The notes beneath the pieces are model-generated. The model was not told the origin of the DNA. It made no database searches and saw only the letters and a list, made by a program, of their open reading frames with translations. The translations under genes and the position numbers were made by a program. Shown here one piece after another: positions 33,764-41,176 of a DNA stretch of 64,000 bases (its first letter is position 1; each line of letters starts with the position of its first letter). The stretch is from JAHELQ01 sp964491915. GTDB lineage: Bacteria > Acidobacteriota > Aminicenantia > UBA2199. The stretch covers positions 84,642 to 148,641 of the forward strand of contig CAZBHS010000007.1 in the NCBI GenBank assembly GCA_964491915.1. The letters run 5' to 3'.

Positions 33764-34777
33764 TTTCAGCACCACCCGGTAGTAGTTGCTGTCGGGTAGT
33801 TGCTCGGGCGGAGGGTCGGCCATGTCGAAGTATTTCTTGGACCGTTGGCTGTCGAACCAATAGACCAGACGGATATCTCCGCCTTCGATCTCCAACGAGG
33901 TAATACCGCTGGGGCCGATGGCGCAACCGGAATTGAACAAGCAGGGGACCAGAGGATCCAGGTGGTAGAGACTGGCGTATTCATATTTCCCCTTTTGCAT
34001 ATTTTGAAGTTTCACCAATTCCAATTTGAAGTCTTTGATGCGTTCCTCCAATTCCATACGTTTTTTCGGGGTTGATTTGGTGTATAGCCGGCACATGTGA
34101 TCGATTTCTATCTTCAAGCTGTCGATCTTTGGCCGGGATTCGAACAGGGGGCGGTGGGTGTGGCCGATCAACGCCAAAATCTTGTTGCGCATGGCGAAAT
34201 CGTAATAGTATTGTTCCAAATTGAATTTTTTCCGGTTGTTGTGAGCTACCGAATAATTCTTGAATCCCAGGGGAGTGGCCACGAATCGCAGGATGAAATC
34301 AATCAGATGATGGAATTTGTTGGCAAGATAATTGGCCTGGTGGCCGTGGAAGAGCAGCAGGGTGTCTTGGTGGAAATCAAGTTTGAGGGCCTCCCTCACC
34401 GGGATGCCGAAGGGCTGTTTCTTGAGTTTGCTGAGTTTGAAATCGTGATTGCCGTATAATTTGAACAATTTGTTTTGCCGGTGCAATTTTTGCAGCACCT
34501 TATAAATATCCCGGTAGCGCATCACGATTTTTTTCAAGGCGAATTTCTGCAATTCCTCGACATCGCCGTTTAGAACGACATGGAAGTTTTGTTCGTAGTA
34601 GTGTTCCACCAACACCCGGTAAAACATGTTGCCGTTGGGGGCGAAATCATCCCGCTTACTGCCGTCTCCCAGATGAAGATCGCTCCAAATCACCCATTTG
34701 TCGCCATCCTTCACTCTGACGCTTTCAGTTCCATCCAATAAGGACATTAGTTTCTTTTCAGTCTTTTTTTTAAACAT
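33716..34777 (-). CDS. calcineurin-like metallophosphoesterase
   Basis: About 353 residues with all binuclear-metal blocks in order: SDLHLGDGS near 38, LNGDVEE near 73, YGNHDF near 110, FHGHQ near 144 and IGHTHRP near 200. The central region has basic and coiled-coil-like stretches (RMELEERIKDFKLELV). It should be a cytoplasmic phosphatase or phosphodiesterase; the substrate is unknown. Its place between phoR and the Pho-box porin suggests a link to phosphate recovery, but its promoter (34817-34845) has no Pho box, so this is inference. GTG at 34792 is an alternative start. Its 3' end overlaps phoR by 48 bases. Confidence 0.85.
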   Translation of the reverse strand: MFKKKTEKKLMSLLDGTESVRVKDGDKWVIWSDLHLGDGSKRDDFAPNGNMFYRVLVEHYYEQNFHVVLNGDVEELQKFALKKIVMRYRDIYKVLQKLHRQNKLFKLYGNHDFKLSKLKKQPFGIPVREALKLDFHQDTLLLFHGHQANYLANKFHHLIDFILRFVATPLGFKNYSVAHNNRKKFNLEQYYYDFAMRNKILALIGHTHRPLFESRPKIDSLKIEIDHMCRLYTKSTPKKRMELEERIKDFKLELVKLQNMQKGKYEYASLYHLDPLVPCLFNSGCAIGPSGITSLEIEGGDIRLVYWFDSQRSKKYFDMADPPPEQLPDSNYYRVVLKSEPLDYIFSRVRLLS

Positions 34778-34816
34778 CGCACCTGGCTTCACTTGTTTTT
34801 ATTGATTTAATATACA

Positions 34817-34845
34817 ATTATAATAGCAGCGGGTCTAAAATTCAA
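34817..34845 (-). promoter_or_regulatory. promoter of metallophosphoesterase gene
   Basis: On the minus strand TTGAAT (34845-34840) and TATAAT (34822-34817) have a 17-base spacer; the start is expected near 34810. No 11-bp hexamer array accompanies it. Confidence 0.6.
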
Positions 34846-34888
34846 CCATTGATTTTGTGCGAAGTCCCATTGAGAGGGGAGAAACGAA

Positions 34889-34942
34889 TTAACGGAAACT
34901 TAACGGTTAATTTATTCAGCGTTAACGGCTAGAGCCGATAAT
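34889..34942 (+). promoter_or_regulatory. Pho box array and promoter of porin gene
   Basis: TTAACG 34889, TTAACG 34900, TTTATT 34911 and TTAACG 34922 repeat with an 11-bp period. After a 9-base gap comes GATAAT at 34937-34942. Number, spacing, divergent third unit and gap are the same as at pstS (26348-26401), so both promoters should answer to one regulator. Confidence 0.82.
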
Positions 34943-34973
34943 GCTGTTTCATTGAGAAATTTTAGGAGGCAAA

Positions 34974-35987
34974 ATGAAAAAAATTATACTTCTTTTGGTG
35001 ACTGTGTTTATGTTGGTGTCTTTTACCGAGACTGGTTTGGCCGATGATATTAAAGGATATATGATTCCGGAATATTATAGTGTGGCCGGCCATCACGAAG
35101 GGGAAGAAGGTATCGAAGGGCAGCATGGTTTTTGGCTTCGCCGCATCTATTTCGGCTACAATACAAAATTATCCGATAACCTGAGCGCCCGGGTCCGGTT
35201 CGAAATGAACAGTCCCGCCTACGACGAAGACACAATGGTTCCCTATATCAAGAACGCCCACCTCAAATATGATTTGGGTGGCGGCGCCGGCTTGATCGGC
35301 GGTATCATCGAGCCTCCCAGCTTTAACAAGGTCGAAACGTTCTGGGGTCATCGTTATATCGAAAAAACCGCCGCCGACCTGTTCAAGTTCGCGTCCTCCA
35401 GAGATTTCGGTCTGGCTCTGGACGGCAAGACCAAAGGCGGCCTGGTGTACACCGTGATGTACGGCAACTACGGTTCCAACAAAGGTGAAGACAACCAGGG
35501 TAAAGGGGTGTACGGCCGCTTGGGTTATGAAACCAAGGGCTTTTACGTCGAAGCCAACGGTCACCTCTCTTCCGATAACGGTAGCGATTACCTCTACCTC
35601 TCCGGTTTCGCCGGTATCAAAGGCGGCTGGGGAAACATCGGCGCCAACTACATCTATCTGGACAAATCCAAAGAAGATAGCAGCAAGAGCATGAGCGCCA
35701 TCTCCGCCTTCACCACTCTGAAGCTTGGTAAGAAGACCAATATGGTCCTCCGTTACGACCATATGCTGGATCCCGCTTTGAAGCATGTCACCGGTTACCT
35801 GCGCTTCCACCCCGACGCTCCGGCCCGGTTGTTGATCGCCGCCTTGACCTTCAAAGTACACAAAATGGTCGAGCTCAGTCCCAATGTAAAGTACGTCTTC
35901 TACGGCCACCCCGCCACCGGCGCCAAACCCGGCGGCGACTTCTACATCAACCTGACCGCCAAAGTCAGTTTCAAAACGAAATTATAA
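34974..35987 (+). CDS. outer-membrane porin, phosphate-selective (OprO/P) type
   Basis: A 337-residue exported protein with a signal peptide (IILLLVTVFMLVSFTETGLA). The mature part alternates short amphipathic strands with Gly/Tyr/Asp turns: FWLRRIYFGYNTKLSDNLSA, GGIIEPPSFNKVETFWGHRY, SRDFGLALDGK, KGVYGRLGYETKGFYVEANG. This resembles the porin O/P family in layout. A Pho-box promoter and the nearby pst operon support an anion/phosphate channel; selectivity is inferred. TAGGAGG precedes the ATG. A terminator follows. Confidence 0.82.
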   Translation: MKKIILLLVTVFMLVSFTETGLADDIKGYMIPEYYSVAGHHEGEEGIEGQHGFWLRRIYFGYNTKLSDNLSARVRFEMNSPAYDEDTMVPYIKNAHLKYDLGGGAGLIGGIIEPPSFNKVETFWGHRYIEKTAADLFKFASSRDFGLALDGKTKGGLVYTVMYGNYGSNKGEDNQGKGVYGRLGYETKGFYVEANGHLSSDNGSDYLYLSGFAGIKGGWGNIGANYIYLDKSKEDSSKSMSAISAFTTLKLGKKTNMVLRYDHMLDPALKHVTGYLRFHPDAPARLLIAALTFKVHKMVELSPNVKYVFYGHPATGAKPGGDFYINLTAKVSFKTKL

Positions 35988-36010
35988 TCGCCCTAAGCAA
36001 TACCAACGCC

Positions 36011-36047
36011 AAAAGGGAGAGCTCTCATCAGGTTCTCCCTTTTTTTT
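36011..36047 (+). terminator. rho-independent terminator of porin gene
   Basis: AAAAGGGAGA (36011-36020) pairs with TCTCCCTTTT beginning at 36034, and the stem is followed by eight T residues (36040-36047). It lies 24 bases after the porin stop. Confidence 0.8.
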
Positions 36048-36059
36048 ACCTCAAAAAAG

Positions 36060-36088
36060 TTGACAAATAATAGATTTAAGGTTATCAT
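36060..36088 (+). promoter_or_regulatory. promoter of toxin-antitoxin pair
   Basis: TTGACA (36060-36065), a 17-base spacer and TATCAT (36083-36088), with the start expected near 36095, 26 bases before the antitoxin ATG. Confidence 0.65.
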
Positions 36089-36105
36089 GGAACCGTAATG
36101 GAACC
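36087..36105 (+). promoter_or_regulatory. putative autoregulatory operator
   Basis: ATGGAACC occurs at 36087-36094 and 36098-36105, one 11-bp helical turn apart and overlapping the -10 box and start point. A third, weaker ATGG follows at 36109. Ribbon-helix-helix antitoxins often bind such repeats to repress their own operon. Confidence 0.45.
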
Positions 36106-36120
36106 ATTATGGAGGGCCGC

Positions 36121-36366
36121 ATGCCTGCAACAATTACATTAAAAAACATTCCTTCCCATATATATGAAGCCTTGAAGAAGAATGCTGTCAGAAATCATCG
36201 GAGTGTCAATAGTGAAATTATTTCTATCATCGAGAAACAATATTGTATTACTCAAATTACACCTGAGGAATATCTCGCAAGGGCTCGTAAAGTACGGAAA
36301 AAAAATTCCGGTTTGTTCCTGACCCAAGAGCTTCTTGAAGAGGCGAAAGGGGAAGGAAGAGCATGA
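36121..36366 (+). CDS. FitA/VapB-type ribbon-helix-helix antitoxin
   Basis: An 81-residue antitoxin. TITLKNIPSHIYEALKKNA followed by RSVNSEIISIIEK is a ribbon-helix-helix DNA-binding fold of the FitA/Arc type. The acidic and basic tail should wrap the toxin. GGAGG lies 5 bases before the ATG at 36121; an in-frame ATG at 36109 overlaps the operator repeat and lacks a ribosome site. The stop overlaps the toxin ATG (ATGA), the usual coupling in such modules. Confidence 0.82.
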   Translation: MPATITLKNIPSHIYEALKKNAVRNHRSVNSEIISIIEKQYCITQITPEEYLARARKVRKKNSGLFLTQELLEEAKGEGRA

Positions 36367-36764
36367 TTGTTGTTGATAACAACATCATTTGTTATTATTA
36401 TATTGAAGGAAAATACACATCTCTAGTCGAGAAATTGTATGAAAAAGATCCAGGTTGGGTTGTGCCCTCGATCTGGAAAAGTGAGTTTTGTAATGTACTG
36501 GCGCGTTATTTCCGACAGAAAATACTATCTTTTCAGGAAGTAACCAGTATCTTGAATGAAGCTGAATTGCTTTTTTATGAGAAGGAATATACTATTCCAT
36601 CCTCAGATATTATGGAATTGGTCCGAGAGTGTGATTGTTCTGCGTATGATTGTGAATATGTAGCTCTAGCGCATTACTTAAAGGTTCCACTCTTAACCAT
36701 GGATAAAAAAATTTTGAAAAGTTTTCACATGACCACAAAAAGCCTTGAGGATTATTTAAGGTAG
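36363..36764 (+). CDS. PIN-domain toxin (VapC/FitB type)
   Basis: This 133-residue PIN-fold ribonuclease has MIVVDNNIICYYYIEG (first Asp), WKSEFCNVLARY (Glu), and CSAYDCEYVALAHYLKVPLLTMDKKI, which supplies the second and third acidic residues (Asp in YDCEY, Asp in TMDKK). Such toxins cleave tRNA or rRNA unless held by the antitoxin. The catalytic set is complete, so unlike the decayed pair at 23.2-23.7 kb this module looks intact. Confidence 0.85.
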   Translation: MIVVDNNIICYYYIEGKYTSLVEKLYEKDPGWVVPSIWKSEFCNVLARYFRQKILSFQEVTSILNEAELLFYEKEYTIPSSDIMELVRECDCSAYDCEYVALAHYLKVPLLTMDKKILKSFHMTTKSLEDYLR

Positions 36765-36779
36765 GAATTTGCGAAACTA

Positions 36780-37256
36780 TCAATCGATAAACTCCCAGGC
36801 GTTGCGGTGGCGGATGCCGTTGCGGTTGCCGAGGTTGATGTCGTCGAGTGAGATCACCAATTTTTCGTAATTGTCCTGGATTTGTTCCAGATTGCCGAAC
36901 TCCCGTTCCACAACTTTTTCATCCGCCAACAAGTAGCAAACCTGGATGTATATCCTGGTCTTCCTTTTTTCGGCGATGAAATCAATCTCCTTGTTGTGCA
37001 ACTTTCCCGAGTAAACCTGAAATCCTTTACGCCGCAAATCCAGATATACCGCATTCTCTATATATTTACCGATGGCGAAATCGAACGACGAAGAGAGGAG
37101 AAATTTGAAGGCCAAATCGTTCAAATAGTACTTCTTTTCCCCCGAGAGAATCTTCTTGCCCCTCTTGAGATCGTTGTACTCAATGTATTCGCCGTAGCTA
37201 AAGGAAAACACCTCGAAGGTGACGTAGCGGCCGCTCAAGTAAGTGGACAATTCCAG
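36780..37256 (-). pseudogene. DUF4143-type AAA ATPase, C-terminal remnant
   Basis: The open frame begins LELSTYLSGRYVTFEVFSFS with no proper start codon and jumps from YGEYIEYNDLKRGKK to KYYLNDLAFKFLLSSS, then ELDFI-like KEIDFIAEKRKTRIYIQVCY. In intact members of this ATP-binding family (about 400 residues) the STYLSGRY segment follows a P-loop ATPase domain, and a long DUF4143 stretch separates the two blocks kept here. Both the ATPase half and much of the middle are gone. The remaining C-terminal nuclease-like part ends normally at 36780. It is most likely a dead fragment. Confidence 0.7.
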
Positions 37257-37305
37257 GTATAACCGAAACTTTTGTGGTTTTTGGGAAAAGTTTCAAGTAT
37301 AACCG
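37257..37305. repeat. hairpin flanked by short direct repeats
   Basis: GAAACTTTT (37265-37273) and AAAAGTTTC (37286-37294) form a 9-bp stem with a 12-base loop. GTATAACCG occurs at 37257-37265 and again at 37297-37305. The structure lies exactly between the truncated DUF4143 gene and the primase remnant. Confidence 0.55.
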
Positions 37306-37318
37306 GAAATTATTTTGG

Positions 37319-38105
37319 TTATGGTTCCGATTGCCAATAGTCGGAGAGGTCTTTGCCGTGGGGGAGGCGGATAACCTTGACCGGATGCTGGCGGCCGTTG
37401 AAGATTGCTTCGATAGTGTCGGCAAAACGCTGTCCCGCGCCGTCGGTGTCCGGCACCACATTGACCTGAAAGTCTTCGAACAAGCGTCGCCACTCTTTCT
37501 TGAAGCCCCCGGCCCCCGGGATGCCCACGGCGTTGAGGCCCATCTGGTGGGCCGTCAACATATCCATGATCCCTTCACAAATATAGACCGAACTGCCCGG
37601 CTCCAGGACGCGGAAGATCCAAATCCTTGATGCCGAAGTCATGAATTGTACCTTCCTCGAGCCCCTGCTCCTCCGTAAGATAGCGACGCCCCTTGCCGCT
37701 CAAAAGGAGGGAATCCATCAACCAGCGATAAATCACCGGATCCGGCTTGAAGCGTTCCCGCGCCGGAAACAACGGCCGCTGAACACTAGAATGGGAAGCT
37801 CCCGATGAAGACTCGCCGCGAGGCAAGTTCGCATCGACGAAGAATCGCTGCCTCAACCAGGCCAACGCCTCCTTGAAATCCACATCCAGAAACCGCTTCA
37901 CCAACTCGATGGTATCGCCCCCAGTACTGCATCCAAAACAATGCCAACGGTTGGAATCCTTGAAAAACACCAAACTGGGATTGGAATCCTCATGAATAAA
38001 GCATCGACATTTGGACCCCTTCTCCACATCCAACCCCAACGCCGACGCCACCTCGACAACCGGAAGCCTCTTAAACTCAGACAAATCAATCCGCTCGACC
38101 ATCAC
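37319..38105 (-). pseudogene. DnaG-like primase (CHC2 zinc finger + TOPRIM), broken
   Basis: The frame from the ATG at 38105 has a CHC2-type zinc finger: CRCFIHEDSNPSL then WHCFGCSTGGD, near residues 33-62. It runs to GTIHDFGIKDLDLP and stops at 37575. A second frame (to 37319) resumes with VLEPGSSVYICEGIMDMLTA (TOPRIM glutamate) and VPDTDGAGQRFAD (TOPRIM acidic pair), ending KDLSDYWQ. The catalytic N-part of the primase core that should lie between them is missing, and the two pieces are in different frames. The order zinc finger-core-TOPRIM is that of small phage or element primases, so this is probably the relic of an integrated element. Confidence 0.72.
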
Positions 38106-38152
38106 ACCCCCGATTGTAAATCATCCGCCCCTTGCCTACAAGATTGAAAAGG

Positions 38153-38193
38153 ATTATTATGCATTTTGTTATTATAACAAAATGCATAATAAT
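38153..38193. repeat. 41-bp perfect palindrome
   Basis: A 20-base arm (ATTATTATGCATTTTGTTAT, 38153-38172) is followed by one T and its exact reverse complement (38174-38193). It is AT-rich, able to form a cruciform, and not followed by a T-run. It lies between the primase remnant promoter side and the truncated antitoxin gene, 22 bases from the latter's stop. Confidence 0.9.
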
Positions 38194-38214
38194 GAATGGG
38201 GCGGTTAGGAAATT

Positions 38215-38379
38215 TTATAATCCCGATTCTTTTCTCGCTTGCTTCAAAAGAACGCCAATTTTGAAATCATCATATCCATCCCAAAAGGCCTTAACTTTTT
38301 CAGGATCACCCTCTAAACGCTTGTTTATATAATCATCCAGAGAGATCAATTTTTTTCCAATTTCAGTTTCCTCACGCAT
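38215..38379 (-). pseudogene. XRE/HigA-type antitoxin, truncated
   Basis: From the ATG at 38379 the frame encodes LDDYINKRLEGDPEKVKAFW and DDFKIGVLLKQARKESGL, then TAA. In intact HigA-like antitoxins this block continues directly into TQEEL and the helix-turn-helix. Here the frame stops precisely before the recognition helices, and no trace of them is seen downstream, where the 41-bp palindrome lies. No toxin partner is visible next to it. Confidence 0.6.
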
Positions 38380-38529
38380 GGATACATAATTATCGTGGAA
38401 CCGCTTTAATGTCAAAGGCTATATGATGTGAGCATGTTAATAAGGAGGTCTTGAAATTATCGTTGATGTATGGAATAATAACTACTTATGGCAGGCTTTG
38501 GTTTTGTTTCACCAGTTGTCAATCCTTCT

Positions 38530-38802
38530 CCATTAGGGGTGACTCATTTTCCTTTAGGCATGACTCCAATTCCATGTGGAAGTGACCCGGTTCCAGGTGG
38601 AGTCGCTTCAATGCCAGTTGGAGATGACCCGGTTCCAGGTGGAGTCGCTCTAATGGCAGTTGGAGATGAGCCGGCTCCAGTTGGAAATCCCCCAATGTTA
38701 GATGGCATTGTCTCGATACTAGATGGAAATGCCTCTGTTACAGATGGAAAATCCCCAATACCAGTTGGAATCGCATCCATTACTCCTGGAATTTCTTTTC
38801 GG
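38530..38802. repeat. degenerate 21-bp tandem repeat (about 13 units)
   Basis: Units of 21 bases of the form CCAGTTGGAGATGACCCGGTT repeat about 13 times with drift. Two 42-base double units near 38590-38675 are almost identical. The array is open on both strands: plus 38488-38820 gives PVPGGVA/MPVGDDP heptads, and minus (to 38544) gives FPSSIET/MPSNIGG heptads in a frame that stays open rightward past the repeat without a start codon. Neither reading has a ribosome site I would trust, so no gene is called. The remainder of 38416-38887 has only an AAGGAGG near 38442 without a clear gene. Confidence 0.75.
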
Positions 38803-38888
38803 GCAACAGACTCTCTTTGAAACGAAGGAGGATTCGTGGTAAAATGATAGTTAATTGAGTTGAAATCAAATGAGGAGAGGAAGACATC

Positions 38889-39128
38889 ATGCCGATTTAT
38901 GAATATCGTTGTTCAGACTGCGGAAAAGTCAGCGAAATTTTGCACAAGAGTTACAATACAGGCGAAGTCGCGTGCCCCGAATGCGGTTCGAATGGAATGG
39001 AGAAGCTAATCTCGACACCCGCCACCCCGGTGATCAAAAGCGGAGCCGGCGATATGCGCCCCTGCGGCAAGGAAGGATGCGGACCCCAAACCTGCGATAT
39101 GCCAGGCAAATGCTGCGGACAGAGCTAG
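38889..39128 (+). CDS. FmdB-family zinc-ribbon protein
   Basis: A 79-residue protein beginning MPIYEYRCSDCGKVSEI with the second zinc pair CPECGSNGMEKL, the FmdB putative regulatory zinc ribbon. The tail RPCGKEGCGPQTCDMPGKCC adds five further cysteines, common in this family. GAGGAGAGGAAG precedes the ATG. Function in the family is poorly defined; a nucleic-acid or metal-responsive role is usually assumed. Confidence 0.88.
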   Translation: MPIYEYRCSDCGKVSEILHKSYNTGEVACPECGSNGMEKLISTPATPVIKSGAGDMRPCGKEGCGPQTCDMPGKCCGQS

Positions 39129-39135
39129 CCACACC

Positions 39136-39741
39136 ATGATCAAGGCAATCATCTTCGACTACGGCAATGTCGTCGCCCGCTTCGACAACCGCCTCCTGCT
39201 GCAAAACATCCTCCCCTTCAGCGGCAAATCCCGAGAAGAACTGGAAGCCCAGGTCTACCACTCCACCGACCTCCACATCCAATACGAGACCGGCCTCATC
39301 ACCTCCGACGAGTTCTTCGCCCAAATCAAAGAGATCGCCGACCTCGACATCTCCAAACAAGACTTCATCGCCCAATTCTGCGACATCTTCACCCCCATCC
39401 ACTCCACTCATGGATTGATTAAATCCCTCAAATCCACCTACAAACTCGGCCTCCTCTCCAACACCAACGAATGGCACTTCGACCACGCCATCAAAAAATC
39501 CCCCGTCTACCCCGCCTTCGATGCCGTAAGCCTATCCTTCCAGGTCAAAGCCATGAAACCCGACCCCAAAATCTACCTCGACATGGCCGCCAAACTCTCT
39601 CTTCCCCCCAACCAATGCGTCTACATCGACGACATCCAAAAAAACGTAGACGGCGCCAACACTCTCGGCTTCCACGCCCTCCTCTACACCAACCACCAAA
39701 TCCTCCTAACCGACCTCCACCCCCTCACCACCACAACCTAA
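39136..39741 (+). CDS. HAD-superfamily hydrolase (HAD-IA)
   Basis: A 201-residue HAD phosphatase-like protein. Motif I is FDYGNVVARFD (Asp8 nucleophile, with Asp replaced by Asn-Val in the usual DxD position, as in several epoxide-hydrolase-like HADs), motif II LLSNTNE near 113, Lys in VKAMKPDPKIY, and motif III CVYIDDIQKNVDGA near 165. It follows the FmdB gene by 7 bases. Its codon use is unusually C-rich at third positions compared with neighbours on the right. The substrate is not predictable. Confidence 0.85.
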   Translation: MIKAIIFDYGNVVARFDNRLLLQNILPFSGKSREELEAQVYHSTDLHIQYETGLITSDEFFAQIKEIADLDISKQDFIAQFCDIFTPIHSTHGLIKSLKSTYKLGLLSNTNEWHFDHAIKKSPVYPAFDAVSLSFQVKAMKPDPKIYLDMAAKLSLPPNQCVYIDDIQKNVDGANTLGFHALLYTNHQILLTDLHPLTTTT

Positions 39742-39771
39742 CCATGAAACCTTTTAAATCATCAATAACAT

Positions 39772-39800
39772 TTGACTTACGACTTCCATTTCAGTATAGT
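39772..39800 (+). promoter_or_regulatory. promoter of ATPase-DUF4276 pair (twin promoter A)
   Basis: TTGACT (39772-39777), 17-base spacer TACGACTTCCATTTCAG and TATAGT (39795-39800). Spacer and flanks are nearly identical to twin B at 41934-41962: only two spacer bases differ, and the match extends left through ATAACA to TTAAATC. Confidence 0.75.
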
Positions 39801-39883
39801 GGAAAAGATAAAAACATTCCGTCTCGAAGCGGCCTGCGCCGGATTAGTGAATGCATGGCGGCACCGGGAATGGGAGGCGAATA

Positions 39884-41173
39884 ATGGCAAAAATCGAAGG
39901 ATTTCGCGTCAAGAATTTTAGAACGCTCAAGGACGTGGCATTGGGCCGGTTCTGGAACGAACAGGAAGCGGAACCTCTTTCACCAATGACTGTGGTAATC
40001 GGCAAGAATGGAGTGGGGAAAAGTACTCTATTCGATGCCTTTGGCTTTCTAGCGGATTGTCTCAAATCCGGTGTCGAAGAGGCGTGCGATATACGAGGCC
40101 GCGGTGGATACCGAAACATTTTGTCTCAAGGAGCGAAAGAGCCGATTGAATTTGAAATCTACTACAAAGAGGACGGCAATGCCCGGCCGATTACCTATGA
40201 ACTTTCAATTGACCTGGATAAGACCGGTCGGCCATTTGTTCTCAAGGAGCGGCTCAGACAGCGGCGCAAAGGCCAAAAGCATGGCAGACCATTTTCTTTT
40301 CTCGTTCTAAATAGCGGGGAGGGCGTTGTATGGAAAGGGGAGCAGGAGGGGCGTCAAATCGATGAAATATGGGCTGCTTTCGATCTGAAAAAATTGATGG
40401 AATCCATAAAATCCGGAGAAACGGAAGAATCCAAAGAGACCGAAGTTGTCGAGCTGGAAGATCTGCGCAAGCTGGGCATCGCCACTCTGGGATCCCTCAA
40501 GCAACATCCCAGGATTTCGGCCTTTCGACAGTTTATCGAAAATTGGTATCTCAGCTATTTTACACCTGACGCGGCCCGAAGCCTACCCCTCGCCGGTCCA
40601 CAAAAACATCTCAATATTCACGGGGATAATCTTGGGAATGTCGTTCAGTTTATGGAGCGAGAACACCCTAAACGTTTTCGAGTGATACTGAACAAAATCG
40701 CCGAGAAAATTCCGGGGGTAGACAAAATAGACACCGAAAGAACCAATGACGGACGGCTGCTGCTCCGGTTCAATGATAAAGGTTTTCAAGATCCATTTTA
40801 CGCGCAGCAAATGTCCGACGGCACCCTAAAAGTCTTCGCCTACCTCTTGTTGCTCGAAGATCCGACGCCGCCGCCCTTTTTATGCATCGAGGAACCTGAA
40901 AACGGATTGTACCATAAACTTCTCGAATCCCTGGCCAGAGAATTTCGCGAACATGCCACCGGGCGAAAAGGCGGCTCCCAGGTATTCATCACCACCCATC
41001 AACCGTATTTGGTAGATGCCCTGGATCCCGAGGAGGTCTGGATCCTGGAAAAGGGCCCGGATGGATATTCCACCATCCGCAGAGCCAGTGACGATCCTCT
41101 GGTCAAAAACATGGTGGCTGAAGGCTTGCCGCTGGGAGGGCTATGGTACAGCGACTATCTGGACGCGAGGTAA
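39884..41173 (+). CDS. AAA ATPase (AAA_21/OLD-like), defence-type
   Basis: A 429-residue SMC/OLD-style ATPase. It opens IEGFRVKNFRTLKDVALG, then has Walker A GKNGVGKST (Lys46), a long alpha/coiled middle, signature-like QMSDGTLKVFAYLLLL near 310, Walker B FLCIEEPENGLY near 335, and His switch FITTHQPYLVDAL near 374. Single ATPases of this kind work with a neighbouring TOPRIM or other nuclease effector in OLD/Gabija-, PARIS- and AbiL/Rlo-like systems. The next gene, 3 bases later, encodes such a candidate effector. GGGAGG precedes the ATG at 39884; an upstream in-frame start at 39851 is less likely. Confidence 0.85.
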   Translation: MAKIEGFRVKNFRTLKDVALGRFWNEQEAEPLSPMTVVIGKNGVGKSTLFDAFGFLADCLKSGVEEACDIRGRGGYRNILSQGAKEPIEFEIYYKEDGNARPITYELSIDLDKTGRPFVLKERLRQRRKGQKHGRPFSFLVLNSGEGVVWKGEQEGRQIDEIWAAFDLKKLMESIKSGETEESKETEVVELEDLRKLGIATLGSLKQHPRISAFRQFIENWYLSYFTPDAARSLPLAGPQKHLNIHGDNLGNVVQFMEREHPKRFRVILNKIAEKIPGVDKIDTERTNDGRLLLRFNDKGFQDPFYAQQMSDGTLKVFAYLLLLEDPTPPPFLCIEEPENGLYHKLLESLAREFREHATGRKGGSQVFITTHQPYLVDALDPEEVWILEKGPDGYSTIRRASDDPLVKNMVAEGLPLGGLWYSDYLDAR

Positions 41174-41176
41174 TCG

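Noticed and set aside
38530..38802. Possible CRISPR array
   Set aside because: Repeats are adjacent 21-bp units without unique spacers, and there are no cas genes.
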